NCBI RefSeq assembly: GCF_000003815.2
Contig: NC_049980.1
Span: forward strand, 24,363,808 to 24,423,807
DNA: 60,000 nt
Reading direction: 5' to 3'
Origin: Branchiostoma floridae
Taxonomy: Eukaryota > Chordata > Leptocardii > Amphioxiformes > Branchiostomatidae
How positions within the stretch are numbered: the stretch's first letter is position 1; the number at the start of each line of letters is the position of its first letter. Positions 1 to 13,506 of the stretch are shown here, in pieces. The position numbers and the translations under genes are program-made. Below the pieces are notes generated by a model, which saw nothing but the letters and a program-made list of their open reading frames with translations, did no database searches and had not been told where the DNA came from.

Positions 1-1567
1 GCCTCAGCTGGATCCTTAACTTCCATGTCCAACCATCTGGGCCGATCCTGCGTTTACAACCGTAACGAAGGTCGAGCCTCTGATAGCATTTTACACTTGG
101 TTGCGGTCATATAATGAAATCCAATAAAACTGTGTAACGACTAATGTTGCCGGATGAAGATTTCAATCCTAGGATGAAGAAGACAAACACGTTTTCTTTG
201 ACATTAAAAACGTTAGACATTTATGGGATGTTGTGGAAAGCTTGCTTATGCGCGAATATGGTTGTTCTATAACTCTCAATGCCATGATATCATTTTGGAT
301 GGGGAAATTCGCTATTCGCTAAATGCACTGTTGCAAAGTTGTCCATATTAAATAGTAATTTCAAGTAAGGAACATCAGCTTCACAGCCAAGTACTATCTT
401 GACAGTTTTGCACATCCGAGTACTTTCTGATACACCTGATTTAAGCAACTTATTGTATCTATTGGTTGAAGTGCGATGACGGACTCGGAATAGACTTTTA
501 AAAAAGAAGATTAACAATGCACTGGAGACGTATTTCAGCCTGTAGCTGGAGCCGATTTGTGCGTGTGTGTGCCATTTTTAGTGTTATATCATCATATGCT
601 TGCACGAGCTGATATTAGATACTTATCAGCTGTATCTGTATCAATATAGCCGGCATAACCGCCCTTCTGCGTAACACACCAGCTTCGCAGGCATGCGGCG
701 CGGCAGCAGCTGGTTATATTACACTGAACGACCCGTCATACCTAACTTTTGCACATCTATCTAAGTCAGAGAAGATACCCTTATTGTGCTTGCTGATAAT
801 AAATTCCACTCTACGATAGTTCCGGGAAAGTACGAATGTTTGAACACATCAATCCTAGGTTGGTTACTGCGGTATTTGAAGGCATGACTGTGCACGAATA
901 ATGTATTAGCCCATGTCGATACCATCACATACGCATAGTTATGTTATATACGTGTAAAAAATTTCACTCGTGTCAAGTGGCCCTCCTATCAAGAATTTTA
1001 TTGCAGCCTTGTCGTGTATGTATGTATGTATGTACGATGTATGTATATTGTCATGTACGACAAGACTTTGGTGTACCCAGGGGAAATTTGACTCTCTTGT
1101 GTTCTGTCACCCTTGACGGCTTCATTACGTAGCGTTTCACGAGCACAAAACTGATTTTTTTCATGTCTTTGCTGTGTCAAACAACTTGTTTAATCATTAT
1201 ACCTTGACTATCAAACTTTTATAGTGTGGCAACGAAATACAAAATTATATCTACCCCCGGCCAAAGATTCAACAACAAGAACAGTCCCGAATCTAATTCT
1301 GACATAGGCCGATTGATTTTTTTCAAACTGTTGCATGGTCTTCATTGTGTTCAGTTTACGTACCGTTAACGATCAACAGGGTGTTTGAGTGACTACCGAA
1401 AGAAATGTTCCTTCATTCATGAAGGAAATATATGTTGGTATCATGTATAGTAAACCATCCGACTTTTTTACTGCTCAGTGGCACTTTGGGCATCAAATTT
1501 CCTTGCTGTTTCAGTATTAGTAGCACTATATAATTGAGGGTTGCTAGCCATTCTCTTGTAGCGTACA
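1..1567. other. No gene recognised
   Basis: Short open frames in both strands lack splice-site support, codon bias or recognisable motifs. A short TATG-type microsatellite lies at about 1018-1046. Nothing else stands out. Confidence 0.6.
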
Positions 1568-1746
1568 TGTACTTCCAAGAGGCACCTCCTCGAACGAGGG
1601 ACTCCTATTTACGTCCCTTCCGATAGACGGGTGCAGTCCCAATTGAGATGCCCTTCCCGGGATTTTTGAACCGCAGTCTCCAAGTTACCACCTAATTGAA
1701 ACAAAGGTATCAACTGCACGTGAGGCTGCTACCAGTTGACATCCCC
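1568..1746 (-). repeat. tRNA-derived SINE, copy 1
   Basis: Read on the minus strand, this block starts with a tRNA-like head: a box-A-like stretch containing CAACTGGTAG near 1730, then a box-B-like GGTTCAA near 1670. A shared non-tRNA body follows, containing the plus-strand word GATAGACGGGTGCAG. The same order of words recurs at about 2440-2640 and 37740-37983, which identifies it as a dispersed family. The boxes are partly degraded, so this copy is probably inactive. The downstream boundary is approximate, because similarity to copy 2 (TGCTGTTTCAGTATTAG against CCACTGTTTCAGTAATAG) continues to about 1500. Confidence 0.65.
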
Positions 1747-2439
1747 GTAAGCCATCAGTAACTTCTCAAAATTCTTGGATATTCAGTTCCTGAAGTTCCC
1801 ATATAACAACGTCACATTAAGAGCAAACAGCCATTTGATCACGACGTTTATGATCTTAGTAAGTCTCTGTTCCTCAACTCATCGCTCATGAAACCTTACG
1901 ATTTGTCGTCACTTATACGGTTACAATATTTCACTTTATCGGATCATTTCGTTCATTTCACGTCGGGATTGGATCCTACGCCTGTATATTTTACGAACAG
2001 GAGTTCTGAACTCATCTCATCAGATCGATATGCGCAGGCGACTCATGTTTCCACCCGTGACCGTATTCCTACATCATATCTACAAAATGGAATGAGACAA
2101 CTTCCATCTGCGACCAAGTTTGTGTTATTGACAGAGTCACGTGGTGATACTGATGTTACGCCTCATCCTACCTGAACAATAACGTTAACATATTTCTTGC
2201 TTCAATTTTCACTGCATGCAACAAGAATAATCACCTTCATCCTCGAAAGCTGACGACGGGGGATGTGTTTTACTGCCGTGCACGTTACCTCTCCTCCTTT
2301 CATTTCTTCTCCCTCGCATTGCACGGTGCTACACATCCCATGCATTGTCCAATAGATACGGTTACTTCATCTAACAATATCGCAATGTTCAAATCTTTCG
2401 TTAGCTCGTTCGTTCGTTTGCTCTTGTACAGTCTAGTGG

Positions 2440-2640
2440 CACATTGGGGTAGGAGGTTTCCCCACTGTTTCAGTAATAGACCTTCACCGCGAACTCAGGA
2501 CTCCCACTTTACGTCCCCTTCGATAGATGAGTGCAGCCCCAACCGTGATGCCCAACCCAGACTTGGACCGGGGTCTCCCAGTTACCAACTAATTGGAACC
2601 AGGAGCTCAACTGTAAGACCTGTTGAGCAAAACCGAGAAT
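2440..2640 (-). repeat. tRNA-derived SINE, copy 2
   Basis: Same orientation and word order as copy 1, about 0.9 kb away. Words such as GGAGCTCAACTG, GTCTCCCAGTTACCAACTAA and GATAGATGAGTGCAGCCCC are near-identical to the other copies. The tRNA-like head is at the 2640 end. The minus-strand open frame across 2509-2943 runs through this repeat and is not considered a gene. Confidence 0.65.
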
Positions 2641-3090
2641 ATGAGCCACTCTAAATAATGTACCCGTGAGAATAGAACGAACGGCTTCAGGACCTACCAA
2701 GGTTGCTCTTGGAAACTTTTTGGCAGGCGGGATGTTGATAAATGTTCCGTGATAGTTAAGGGGATGTGTGGGATTACGCGCCACTAGTGCTTCTGTCCCA
2801 CCGGAGCGCCGAGGATGGGCGGGGTCAAGTAAGGTCACGCTATGGTGGAAATCATATTCATATTTCCGGGGGGATTTTGCTGATAGATTAACGGTACCAG
2901 AAGGTGGCCATATGTTTCGTCCTTCGAGACGGTAGACGATCAAACTTTTCTAATTAACCATCAACTTCAGCTCATTGTAAATAAACAGTTTGAAATAAGT
3001 TTAGATCTCAACTGGTAGATATTGCACAGATAACAAGGTCACCCACCAGGTGGCCAAAAAAGATCCACAGACAGACGCACATGCACAAGT

Positions 3091-3113
3091 ACACACATAC
3101 AAACACACACACA

Positions 3114-3176
<63 letters not shown>

Positions 3177-3177
3177 A
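3091..3177. repeat. (CA)n microsatellite
   Basis: An almost pure CA array of about 70 bp. Its His/Thr-rich and Cys/Val-rich open frames are artefacts of the repeat. Confidence 0.97.
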
Positions 3178-6100
3178 GTCCTTATTACCGTTGTTCTTGT
3201 TCGATAATGGAGAAGTGGATTCTCCTCCCATATACGTACAGCCGCGGTGCGTAGATCAGAATAGGAGATTCTGTTGAACAAAAGCCTTCCAAAAGAAGCA
3301 ATTGAATCCATACCAGGCACTGTTCTGTTTACTGCCAAGTTGTCACCGGTGCACCCGCTCCCACTTTATTCGCCCGCCGTTCTTTTCAACTTTTAAAACT
3401 AACATTGTAAAAAGATCCAAGATGAACGGCTTATCATTCACAACAGCTTTTGAAACAGCTGACAAGCCTTCCAAACAGCGTAGATGCTTGTTATCATAAT
3501 TAACGTTACAAGTTTAAAAAGTTTATGCACGTTTTGTTCCACTGCCTGGATGTTGATTTATGACATGCGCGTTGCTGGTGCCACTATGTCTGTAGTTCCC
3601 ACCATGTTCGGTTGAGCCAGTCACACCAGGGAAGTTCTGCTGCCTGGATCAGCCCGGGTAATGCAAACTGTCACATCTTATCAAACAATTCATAAAGCAC
3701 CTCACACACTCATCAATACCAAACGGGACCCCTGCTGAATTCATTACTGGGTATGAAGATGTATGTATGTGGGGGACGAGGGCACTGGGAGGAATAACAA
3801 TAACATGAAGAACGTGTCAATAATAGGAAATTGGCTTACTTGGTAGATCCAGACAAACTTCTGGACGTCCATTGCGAGTGTACCGCGATTAGTCTGAATT
3901 GCCTGACATTGCGGTAGTACATTGTTTTTAAAGAAACACAGAGTTTGTACCACGTTCCAAAGCGTGAACACATTTCCCTGTAAAATTGTATATCGATGTA
4001 GCAGCTGCATTGATCACCTAGCTCTGTAAGACGATTAGTATATAACATATGCCAAGTTTGGCTAACTTCAGTGAGCTAGCTCCTTGTACTATGACTATGA
4101 CTATGACATGGTTCACGTCACATTTGAGAAAAAGCTAGCTCCATGAATCGATTAGTACAGCCCCTTCTCTTTGAGAGGTGAAATAGTTTCCATCGGGAAA
4201 GCTTTCCTTTAGCTGCTGGAGATTGTCCTCTCTTCCGACAATTTCTGTGACAAGCTGATATGCATCTATTAATCTGCTAATAAGTCTAGATTCCACCAGG
4301 CAGTATTACAGGAGGATAAAGGTACCGCCAAAGAGGACGAAGTCGTAAAGAGGAAACCCAAGGGATCAGCGCTGTACATCCGTTCTTACTCCCACCACAG
4401 TGTTATCTCTGACGCTGTGCCAATAAGCTGCGGCCTCGGAGCCGTTGATTGTCAGCTTTCAGGATCAAGAGCCAATTTTTGTACTTCACGATACGTTCCC
4501 TCGATACGTTGTTTGGTCTAACGTTTGTCGTGGGCGTCCAAGCATTGTGCAATATAGAAAAGCACAGCCGTATTTTGGCCATGGGATCGACTGTCTTCGT
4601 GCCAATCTCTTACTTCAGACTCTTCTCCCAGGCGACTGCGGCACAAAAAATACCTGAATAGGAGGTAAAGTATTTTCCTTCATCCGAACATTACACTCTA
4701 CACCTTAAACATTCGTGTACTTGTCCGCGCATAGTAATATGCAAGCATATCTGTGATAATTTATTCCTTGCTCTTTCAGAATTGTTATCGACAATTACTA
4801 TCTCGGCATACAAGAGCTTGGTCTCTACGGGGCCATTGTAAAATCCTCTTTAAGACGATTAGAATTATCCGTAGCTAACCGTTACCATTTTCCCGGGCAA
4901 TTTGTGCATCATACCTCTTCTGCATCCGTCAGAAATGTATACGCATATCCCTGTTACAGAGTCATCACAGGACACTTTTTCAATTTGCAACAGTCAGGAA
5001 AATCGCTTGAGACTGGGTGGGACAGTGTTGACCTCAAAGTTAGAGGTGCCGTTATAATGTACACCAGTAATCTATAGGAGCATTCGTCACAATAATTACC
5101 TGTCAGAGGTGCAACGGATCGCCGTTTTCCTGCCCTGCGGAGATTTTCACAATAAACTCGGGAACCCTGACTGCACCACTGCATTCATCACAAGCTGGTG
5201 AGACAGAAAGTGCCGTTACCAAAGCAACGGATGATCCTTTTACGACTTTTGCATTAAAACTTTTAAGACGGCAGCACTCTTGGAGGTCAGATGATCTCAG
5301 GGGATTATTCGCTGAATACACAAATATCAAATTACACACGTTTCTGGGAGAAAACTAGGGGAAAGTTTGCAGAGTTCTAGTAACTTCTACGATCCCAAAC
5401 TTGGATATTTTGATGTGGAACACGTTTCAGGGGGGTTCTGAGAATGATGGCATAAAAGCTTAAGATACAAAACTTTAGTAATCATATATCAATTGTGCTG
5501 TGTCCTGCCTACCTACCTATGTTCCCAGGTCAGATCCTGGCCCCTACTTCCAACAATTATTGCTCTCTAGGCAAACGTACAATATTGGCGTTTTATACGA
5601 TCAGTGATTCACTTCAAGTTAATGAATTCATCAAAGTTTGGCATCGTGTCACGCTGGTAAAATGTCAGCGTGGTGATAATGTAACACGTTTTGGCTGTAC
5701 GTTTCATCCCGTCTCCCTGCCCTAACTGTAACTTATGGGTGGACTAAATAGATCGGGAGCAGAAGTGACAATAAAACAGATGGTCTGATATCCTACGCAG
5801 CGACCTTCACCATGATGGCGCTCTCGCAATATCCCTATGTTATACATGGCCAAGGACGTCAGCCGTATACATGTAATTTACACCAGGTTAATGGATCTGT
5901 GCAATTATGGGCTGTATTCGGGGGCGATTGGTGGTATGTAATGACTTGGGGGAAGCAACAGCGATCGATCTCCACACCATGTGTTAGTCCTCAAGATGTT
6001 CCCAGTTTTCTTCTGTGGGTCGTGTTTCATGCATCTGCAAATTATCGCGGGTATATGGTTTCTTCTTGTTTTCGTTGCGACACTATACAACTCCAATAAC

Positions 6101-7939
6101 TCGGATTACGAACGTGTAGGGAGATGCACTGTTACCTAAGTGGCTACTCCTCAGACGGCGATTGGCAGCTTTCTTGAACTTGGCTGCGTTATGCGGTAAG
6201 ACAAACTAAAATTTTGTTTATTTGTTTGTATTGCATATCCGGTAAAACGTCTCATGGTGTAATACTGAAGAGTACAAGCTGTATATCCGGACAGATTTTT
6301 TTATCCACTCACACCGGGATGGACTGCTTCTATTTTAGCATTTAAGTATGGTAGGTTCTTTAACATGCTTGATCTGTATGTGGTTCCCTTCAAATACGGG
6401 ATTTCTATCAAACGTCATCTCATAGAGACAGCCCTAGCCGAATCCAGGTACACATTTTAAGCTTGATTTAGCGAGGAAATTAGTGACCTTTTTCCAAAGG
6501 GCACAGCATCGGGACCTGTCAGAGATTCGAACTCAGTACCTCCGGGTACCAACTCAGTAACCTTAACCACAAGGCCATTACAACTGTCCGAAGGGACCTG
6601 TAGCAATCCTGGATGAATGCCATTTGCTTGAATTAAAACTAAGAGGAGATTCATTGTGTCATTCAGACAATAGTTAGTACTCGCCTCCATCACTGTTAAT
6701 AGCTATTGCATCCTTCAGTGAGACACCTATCACAAGTGATCAGGAGGCATCTTTCTTTTAGATGGACGTAAAATTACACGTTGTGTATGACTTCTTATCT
6801 TTGATTTATCATCTTTATCACCAAGTTGCAATTAATTTGAAGTTCTAATTACGGTATCCTCATAAGTGCACTTCACGAGTAATTGCACAATGTGTATTCC
6901 TTCATTAAATTCACATTAATTGCCAAGATAATAAACTTCATGCGCCATAAAACTCTCTGGTAGATCTTTGTTAAGTGGCAACAAACTTAAATCCACACTC
7001 CAATTAAATAGTTATAGATAGCTGTTAGATATAGTGATAATGTAAATCAAGGAGCAGAAACTAAATGCCAACATTGTCTGCAAAGTTTGTACTTGTGGTG
7101 TTATAGTATGCATGCTTTAGTACATTCATTGTTTTTAGCATCTGAAACAGAATGAAACTGATGTTTGATTGTCATTGTATGTCATTCGTACGTTAGCTCA
7201 AAAACACCAAACACCTTCCCTCTAGCCTTCGAATAGTTAGACGTCGTTGCTTCCCCAGTAGAAATGAACAGGCTGTAAAAAGACTGTCCATCTGGCAACA
7301 TGCGAAACTATACAACAAGGGATACAGATATCAAGCCAAGTCCCTGCGTGAGCTCATTAGAGTTGACCTACTTGCATCCTGTAACGATGGTCGTTGATAA
7401 AGACATTCAAGTGTCATACAACTAACGGTGTACACCATGTTGGGCCGATAATATACCGAGGAATGTCTATTTTTGTAGAAAAAAGATTAACATCCATTAA
7501 GCTTTATTACAATGCAAGATTACGAGCCCCCTATCACAAGAAATTATCGATATGAACCGCATTAAGTACTTTTGCTTTAATAAGGGCCTTGGTACCCTAA
7601 TCTGAATGATAATTTTGGTTTCTATTGGTGCCTTAAGGTGCTCTGTACCGACATTCCATGAGGCTATATTGCGGTATAAATTGGTCATTTTTCATCTCCG
7701 CCCAGTAGTGACATTCTGCCGTCTAAGGAGTGCACTAAAAGACCAGTTCATGTGACAAGGTTTACGCATTGCTGCAGTTAAGATGCTCTCTTGTAAATTC
7801 CAAAGTTTTTTTGAGAATATTGATTCAGACATAATTGGTATTCCTAGACTTGTTTCTTCTGTCTGCATGATAATGTCCAAACCTGCTCACACATTTCCGC
7901 CAACCAACCAACCAATCATTCCTTGCTCTTACCCTGCAG
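3178..7939. other. No gene recognised
   Basis: Apart from the SINE at 6470-6605, no coding signal, RNA gene or tandem array is supported. Open frames are short, without conserved motifs or paired splice sites. Confidence 0.55.
6470..6605 (-). repeat. tRNA-derived SINE of a second family
   Basis: On the minus strand the block carries a box-A-like stretch (the complement of 6561-6578, ATGGCCTTGTGGTTAAGG) and a clear box B (the complement of 6521-6535, GAGTTCGAATCTC). The following body reads GTGCCCTTTGGAAAAAGGTCAC and then TTTCCTCGC. That resembles the conserved CCCTTGGGAAAGGCAC body of many deuterostome SINEs; the comparison is from memory. Its sequence differs from the family at 1568, 2440 and 37740. 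It is not a tRNA gene, because no acceptor stem can be closed. Confidence 0.65.
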
Positions 7940-8074
7940 GGCGTGGCTTGTGTGAGGCGGAGACCACTTCACGTCACAGCCTGACTCTGCACCCTGGGAG
8001 GACGGAGTGAGACGCACTATCGACAGGCTTCGTCTGGGCTCGGGTGATTCAGGTCGGCTGGGGAAGCTCAACAG
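7940..8074 (+). other. Possible 5'-untranslated exon
   Basis: A good pyrimidine-rich acceptor (CCTTGCTCTTACCCTGCAG) ends at 7939 and a good donor (AACAG|GTATGT) follows at 8075. The 135 nt between are GC-richer than their surroundings and closed by stops in all three forward frames, so the block would be non-coding. It could be a leader exon for the signal-peptide exon at 11599-11722. The link is inference from position and splice sites only. Confidence 0.35.
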
Positions 8075-11000
8075 GTATGTCAAGCTTGCATACGGCTAGG
8101 TAACTCCATCCGTCTGCGGAAAAATAGACCCTATATCCCATATCGCAGGTTATGTCGTTACTGTACTTTACTTATTGTCATTGATCAATGCGTCATTTCA
8201 GCTCCAGCAAGGTACTAAGTATATTAGTATGATATCTGCCTTGCTAGCCTGTGCAGTTTACAACTTTCATATTGGTAACTGTGTTGTTATATTCTCCTGC
8301 TGATCTCTGTCCTTGGTGCTGATTTTTGTGTAGTTATTCTGTAGTTAGGGTTTATTCATCACCACAATGACGATAACAATACAATCCTACAATCCGTAAT
8401 TGCCAATTACTTGCTATAGCTTAACCCCTCAACCGAAAATCCGTTAGGATTCGGGGAGTTAGCTCAATGTTCTACCTTCCCGACGGCCTCTGTCCTTTCC
8501 GTCAGAGTGGAAGAACATCTCTGGCTGATAAAAGGTATATTCTACATGCTTGATTATTATGTTCACCTCAGGAAACACTTAAGCCCGGCAGTAAGCACAT
8601 ATTCTCCTGCTGGTCAGAGGAAAGAGTGCATTTCAGGACACTAACATGGCCTCAGGAAAAGAAACAAGCCCTATTTCTTTCGCGTTTAATAGAACAGTTC
8701 TGTGAAATTGGTTGCACTCTTTTGTTCAAGATTCATAGTCACCATCCTCTATACACCATCTCAGTTGCGCACAGCGGACGCCTATAGTCTCCTATCTATC
8801 CGCATCCCGAGGAAAATCAAGACCGTTTCCTTTCTGTGATCACCGGCCGGCAGGCGCCCTTATCTTCGGCTGAAGTAAAGCCCAATAACGCAGATACATA
8901 TCTCATTTAGGCGGGAAATTGGATTTTCGTGCACCTTGTTTCCTTAACAACGCCTTAAATTATTCTGGGGTTCGACCGGCTGTCACACAGCAATGGGGTA
9001 ACGAAAGCTTCAAGCAGCTTATGGGGATCTTTTTTTAAAGGGCGCCTTCTATGATTAGATGAAATAAGGGTTATTCAAAGACTTTTCCTATCTGTTGATA
9101 AATTGATTGATTGATTGATTGATTCATTTATTCATTTCTTACCACATCAGATAGCATAATTGATAGACAACCGATAGCATAATTGACAGATATGTTATGA
9201 CATGGACCGAAACTGTCCAGAAGTCTCTCATTTATTCGCATGTAGGGTGATGACAGGATAGCTTTGGCATACGATGCTAGTGCAAGTTGGCACATACATA
9301 TACAGACACGATTGCTGTTAAGGTCTTTACAACGATTTCTGTCACGGCAATTATGTTATCCAGGGGCAAATACTTAACAGGTATTGAAATCTGCTGCCTT
9401 TTTGGGAAATATTAAGGGTGTTTACCGTCGATTGTAAAGGAATGCGATGATTTAGCTAAAAGATACGAGAAATTAAAAGATAGAAACAAGAACTAAAAAT
9501 CTAGACCGAAACCTTTTGTCCGTCCAATATAATAGTTGCGTCTGCCTGCATTTCCCCCTGCATAATTTGCATTCTGCAGGATACAATCTGGCGATATAGA
9601 AATGATTTTTTGATAATCAGGGTCAACTGAAATGCACATTCCAATACGATTTCTTGCTAAAAAAGAATGGTACTTAATCGCATTTTATACATATGTTGGG
9701 ATCATTCGATGGGACTCGCCACTGCCAAATTGGTTGATCGCTATTCAATTTGAGGCGTAGTGAAGCATGCGACTAGACAGAGGAACTAAGCATGGTTGGT
9801 TAAGTAAGCTATGTAGAATGCCGCAAAAAACATTTAGCCCCCTGGAGCGTTCGTCTGACGATGTTAGTAGGATCGGTACATTTAGATGTATTTATAAGCA
9901 ATGTAAATGTTAAGATTTTAAACTTGTTAGCAGATGGTAATTTTGAGATTCACCAATTACTACTAGATTAGACTTATGAGATCTTAGAATGAATTGAGAT
10001 GAATGTAGCTCCTTAGGAAAACAGGGGATTTTGTGTTTTCCGCCTTAACGATTCTGGATTGCGACGGGAAATTGGCAATATACAAATTTGAGTATGTCCT
10101 AAATCCCACGGGTTTTGTACACACGTTGCGACCTGCTGCTGTATGGCCATTACTTCTTTTTAGGTCGCTTAAGACAAAACCTCCGCGCTGCCGTAGAGAG
10201 GAATGTTCCATCGGGACTACTCGCAAGATAGACAGAGGTGCAGATATTGATGTTTCCATCTCGCAACTATCACGACAGGCAGACTGAGTTTGAAAAATTA
10301 AGGCTTATCTTCTGTCCTCGGAGGGCTCGTCATTTCTCGTGTGCATGCCTGAGTACCCCCGAGGTCACCCGGCTGTCAGGCACAGGTAGTGCTTGTTAGA
10401 TGACGTTTACCCACAGGAATGTATTGGAATCGATCGATCGCTTTATGACGGCAGGCAGCTGAGCCAGGATAAAGGGACCCTGCTGCCTAACTCTGTCTCC
10501 CACCGTACACAGGAGACGGGGACGGAAGGCGCGATCAAGGTGTATAAAGATCTTGAAGAAACGTTAGGCCACACTGACTTAGTTCTATGGATGACATCCT
10601 CAAGAGATACTAACACTTATGGAGGTGGGTGGAAAATGCTGCTAAACCACAGAGTTACAAAGCTGATGTTGCGAATTAAACAAAACACAGAGTATCAAAA
10701 GAAACAAGTCTTTATTTGTAGGAGGCACATGTACGCTGTCTTGTAGGTGAAAAATAATCCGCGTTGCTTTAGTGTAGTAGGATTGTACTGGATTGTCATG
10801 ACCAACTTTTGTACCATTTCCCTGCATGGTACCAACACAGTGATGTTCGAACAGTCTATATCACAGACACTGTGACCGTTCACTTCACAATATTTTCCAA
10901 TATTTCCGGTCGGATAGATCGGTCCAAGAAAAAAAAAGAAAAGAAATGGTTGACTACTTACAAACCTGTATGGTTTATACATGTCTGCCCTCAGAAAGGT

Positions 11001-11562
11001 AGTAGATAAATGTACGATTGGATGTTTTTCATAATCAATCGAATAAAATATACACAGAACTACCTTTTACCTATTCTTCCTAATAAGGGCTAGAGGGGTA
11101 GACGGTAGAAAGTTTTTGACAGCCGTAAGGGTTTGGTCCCTATGGGACAATTGCCCTCGAAACTGACGCCAAACTACTGGCTACTTGTTATTCTCGCTAT
11201 GGGCCTTCTTAGCATTTGCACTTTCTCTTCTTCAAGATTAGAATTTAGTACAGATGAATTGGGCTGTCAGAATTTGTCCTTCAAATCATATATATATGTT
11301 TAATTAATCTACGCTCTGAGCTTTACCTTGCCTAGTTAGCTGTAAACTGTACGTGTTCCTATCAATAGTGACAGGCGGCAGGCGGTATTGAAATGAAATC
11401 TAATTTGCGAAAGTAGAAAAATGGGTTTCTTTTCCACGTTTTTGAATGCTATTTGAATGACCCGGTGTCTACTATTTGAATGACCCGGTGTCTACTATCC
11501 ATAAATGCTAAGATGAGAACATTATGATGGTAAGTTAACGAAGACCTCTTCAACCATATCTT
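8075..11562. other. Presumed intron or intergenic sequence
   Basis: No supported gene. It holds a TTGA-type simple repeat at about 9099-9135, an imperfect hairpin at about 8468-8520 and an exact 23-bp tandem duplication at 11449-11494. The 117-residue open frame at 10393-10746 has no recognisable motif and no paired splice sites. Confidence 0.5.
11449..11494. repeat. 23-bp tandem duplication
   Basis: Two exact adjacent copies of a 23-bp unit containing GAATGACCCGGTGTC. The absence of differences indicates a recent slippage or duplication event. Confidence 0.95.
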
Positions 11563-11598
11563 GTAGATTTTCTACCTGTGAGTCACCGTGGTGAGACC

Positions 11599-11722
11599 AT
11601 GACTGTGGCGGGAGACATGTGGCGTGGCACGGCGAGAGGGAGACCGTTAGCCACGGTAGTACTCCTGCTGGGGTGTGCTGGTCTGGCGATGGGGCAGCAG
11701 CTGGTGAAGGGGCCGTTCTCAG
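11599..11722 (+). CDS. Signal-peptide exon of an unidentified secreted or membrane protein
   Basis: The ATG at 11599 has a strong context (ACCATGA). It opens a 41-codon segment with a basic N-region ending ARGRP, a hydrophobic core (LATVVLLLGCAGLAMG), then a mature start QQLVKGPFS. The exon ends CAG|GTGGGT in phase 1, as is usual when a signal-peptide exon precedes extracellular modules. An acceptor-like TATCTTGTAG ends at 11562, so some leader may precede the ATG; a GTG upstream in the same frame is not a better start. No following exon is convincing. A weak phase-compatible candidate lies at 13323-13400. Its phase also fits the receptor exon at 49641, so a distal alternative first exon of that receptor cannot be excluded. 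Confidence 0.5.
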
Positions 11723-12862
11723 GTGGGTCTTTATTACATAACAACAGGCTTTACTTTACTATTTGTACCGGATAAAACCAGCAGCAGTTAAACAAAACAA
11801 CACAAACACGGCACATGATGTACTCGACAGTTAAATAATGCAACTAGGTAACTTTCATGAATGATAAGCCGTTTCAGACAGCATCCGACTGTTTACATAA
11901 TATTACTACATTTGCAACGCACACACGAAATCTGATGGATTGTTTCCCTGCATGCTTGCCTTTCACTAGTTTGAGCAGCATTGTATCGACATGGTTGCTC
12001 ATGGCAGTAGAGCGTATAGGCGTCTGCAATTGCTGCACAGAGTTTTTTTTTGTAAATGTGAACAAAAATTTCACTTTAAAGTGCTGCACTTACCTTGATG
12101 AAGTCAGCCAGGCAACCGTTTTGAACCATCACATATAGTACTGTCTGTCAATTTCATCACGCCTCGGGCCCGTCAGAGGTATAACCCCCACACTAACGAG
12201 CTGATTTACTTTGTGATCAGCTGCTAGTGTTGCCGCTGTATACATATATTTTGATTGCGTTTGCGTCTATCATTATATAAACCTATCAGGAAATGTTCGT
12301 TAGAAAGTACATTTACAATAGTATGGTTGAATATGTTTCAGACTTTTGAGCAAATATTGGACTTGAATCAATTAACTGGTCAGCTGATTTCTGGGCATCT
12401 TACTCAGTTATACTAAGTATCGTGGTTAACATGCAAAAGTCCACAGAGATAGTCCACAGTGCCCCAGAGTATCTATACAACAACATTTTAACATTAACGT
12501 CCCTGCAGTTTGGACGTTTTTCGTTAGAGAGCGCCGCTTGGACAATGAGGATCCTGTGATAGATGGATTCATAACGGCTCGTTCCAGAACCTGAGGCTCA
12601 ATTGTTCTTATCTTCTACGGCTCATTGGAGGACATACTTTGCCAATAGCTTCTGCTGTGAGTTTTCGATTTCTAACGAATATAAATTGCCGGGCAATGTG
12701 GTATCGACGTGTGAATGTTCACCGCATGATATATCATTAGATGAGTCTGGAATCGATTGTATAAAGGCGGATAAATAGAGCAGAAATGCACCTTTGTGGA
12801 CCTATCTCGCTGCCTAACAATTTGGTTAACAATCCGGCACGTCGCTCGGAGAATGTCTGAAA

Positions 12863-12918
12863 CTTGCCGGTGAGTTTCTATGACCCACTGCTTGCCGGTG
12901 AGTTTCTATGACCCACTG
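12863..12918. repeat. 28-bp tandem duplication
   Basis: Two exact adjacent copies of a 28-bp unit, each containing the donor-like word CCGGTGAGTTTC. Confidence 0.95.
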
Positions 12919-13322
12919 TCATCGATTTTGGAACCCCCAGCTTACTTTCAAGGACACGTCTTTACTTTCCGTATGAATTATACACAAAGGTGGAAAGGTC
13001 AGTACGCTGAGGGTGAGAAACAGATTCATAAAGGCAAATGAGAATGATACAGCCAAGGCCGGGTCATGGGCGGCTTGGTATCAGATTTATTGTGATTGGG
13101 GCCGTTTGAAAACTCACCTGTAAGATGCATACATGTATGCAGTACACGGAGGGAACATCGATCATAGGTGAAAATTGATCACCTGCAGCAACTCATAATA
13201 ACCACACCAAAAGCAGGGCCTACGTTTGTGCTTTTGTGATGTTAAAATGGCCAACAGTAACGTCCTGTTGTGCCGGGTACGTTCTTATAGACATTACACA
13301 TGTATGTGTGCATGTGCTGTAG

Positions 13323-13400
13323 AGTGCCAGTCTTCTGCATGTGAAGGGATCCCCGATCCTGATTTAAAGGGAAATCTTCCAGGCAATATAATGGTTGTAT
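13323..13400 (+). other. Weak candidate exon next to assembly gap
   Basis: A 78-nt block between CTGTAG and GTGAGT would enter and leave in phase 1, matching the phase of the exon ending at 11722. It would encode a Cys-containing segment starting ECQSSACEGIPDPDLKGN. The acceptor has a poor pyrimidine tract and the assembly gap starts six bases after the donor. Confidence 0.2.
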
Positions 13401-13406
13401 GTGAGT

Positions 13407-13506
13407 NNNNNNNNNNNNNNNNNNNNNNNNNNNNNNNNNNNNNNNNNNNNNNNNNNNNNNNNNNNNNNNNNNNNNNNNNNNNNNNNNNNNNNNNNNNNNN
13501 NNNNNN
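13407..13506. other. Assembly gap of 100 N
   Basis: Exactly 100 undetermined bases, a usual placeholder length. The true gap size is therefore unknown, and an exon could be missing here. Confidence 0.99.

Noticed and set aside
2509-2943. 144-residue minus-strand open frame
   Set aside because: It runs through a SINE copy, has no protein-family motif and no paired splice sites.
3001-3338. Open frames rich in Cys/Val or His/Thr
   Set aside because: They are translations of the CA microsatellite; the same applies at 33707-34189.
6524-6578. Possible functional tRNA gene on the minus strand
   Set aside because: Boxes A and B are present but no acceptor stem or full cloverleaf forms, and a SINE body follows.
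10393-10746. 117-residue open frame
   Set aside because: No recognisable domain and no splice-site or promoter support; its length is possible by chance in this much sequence.
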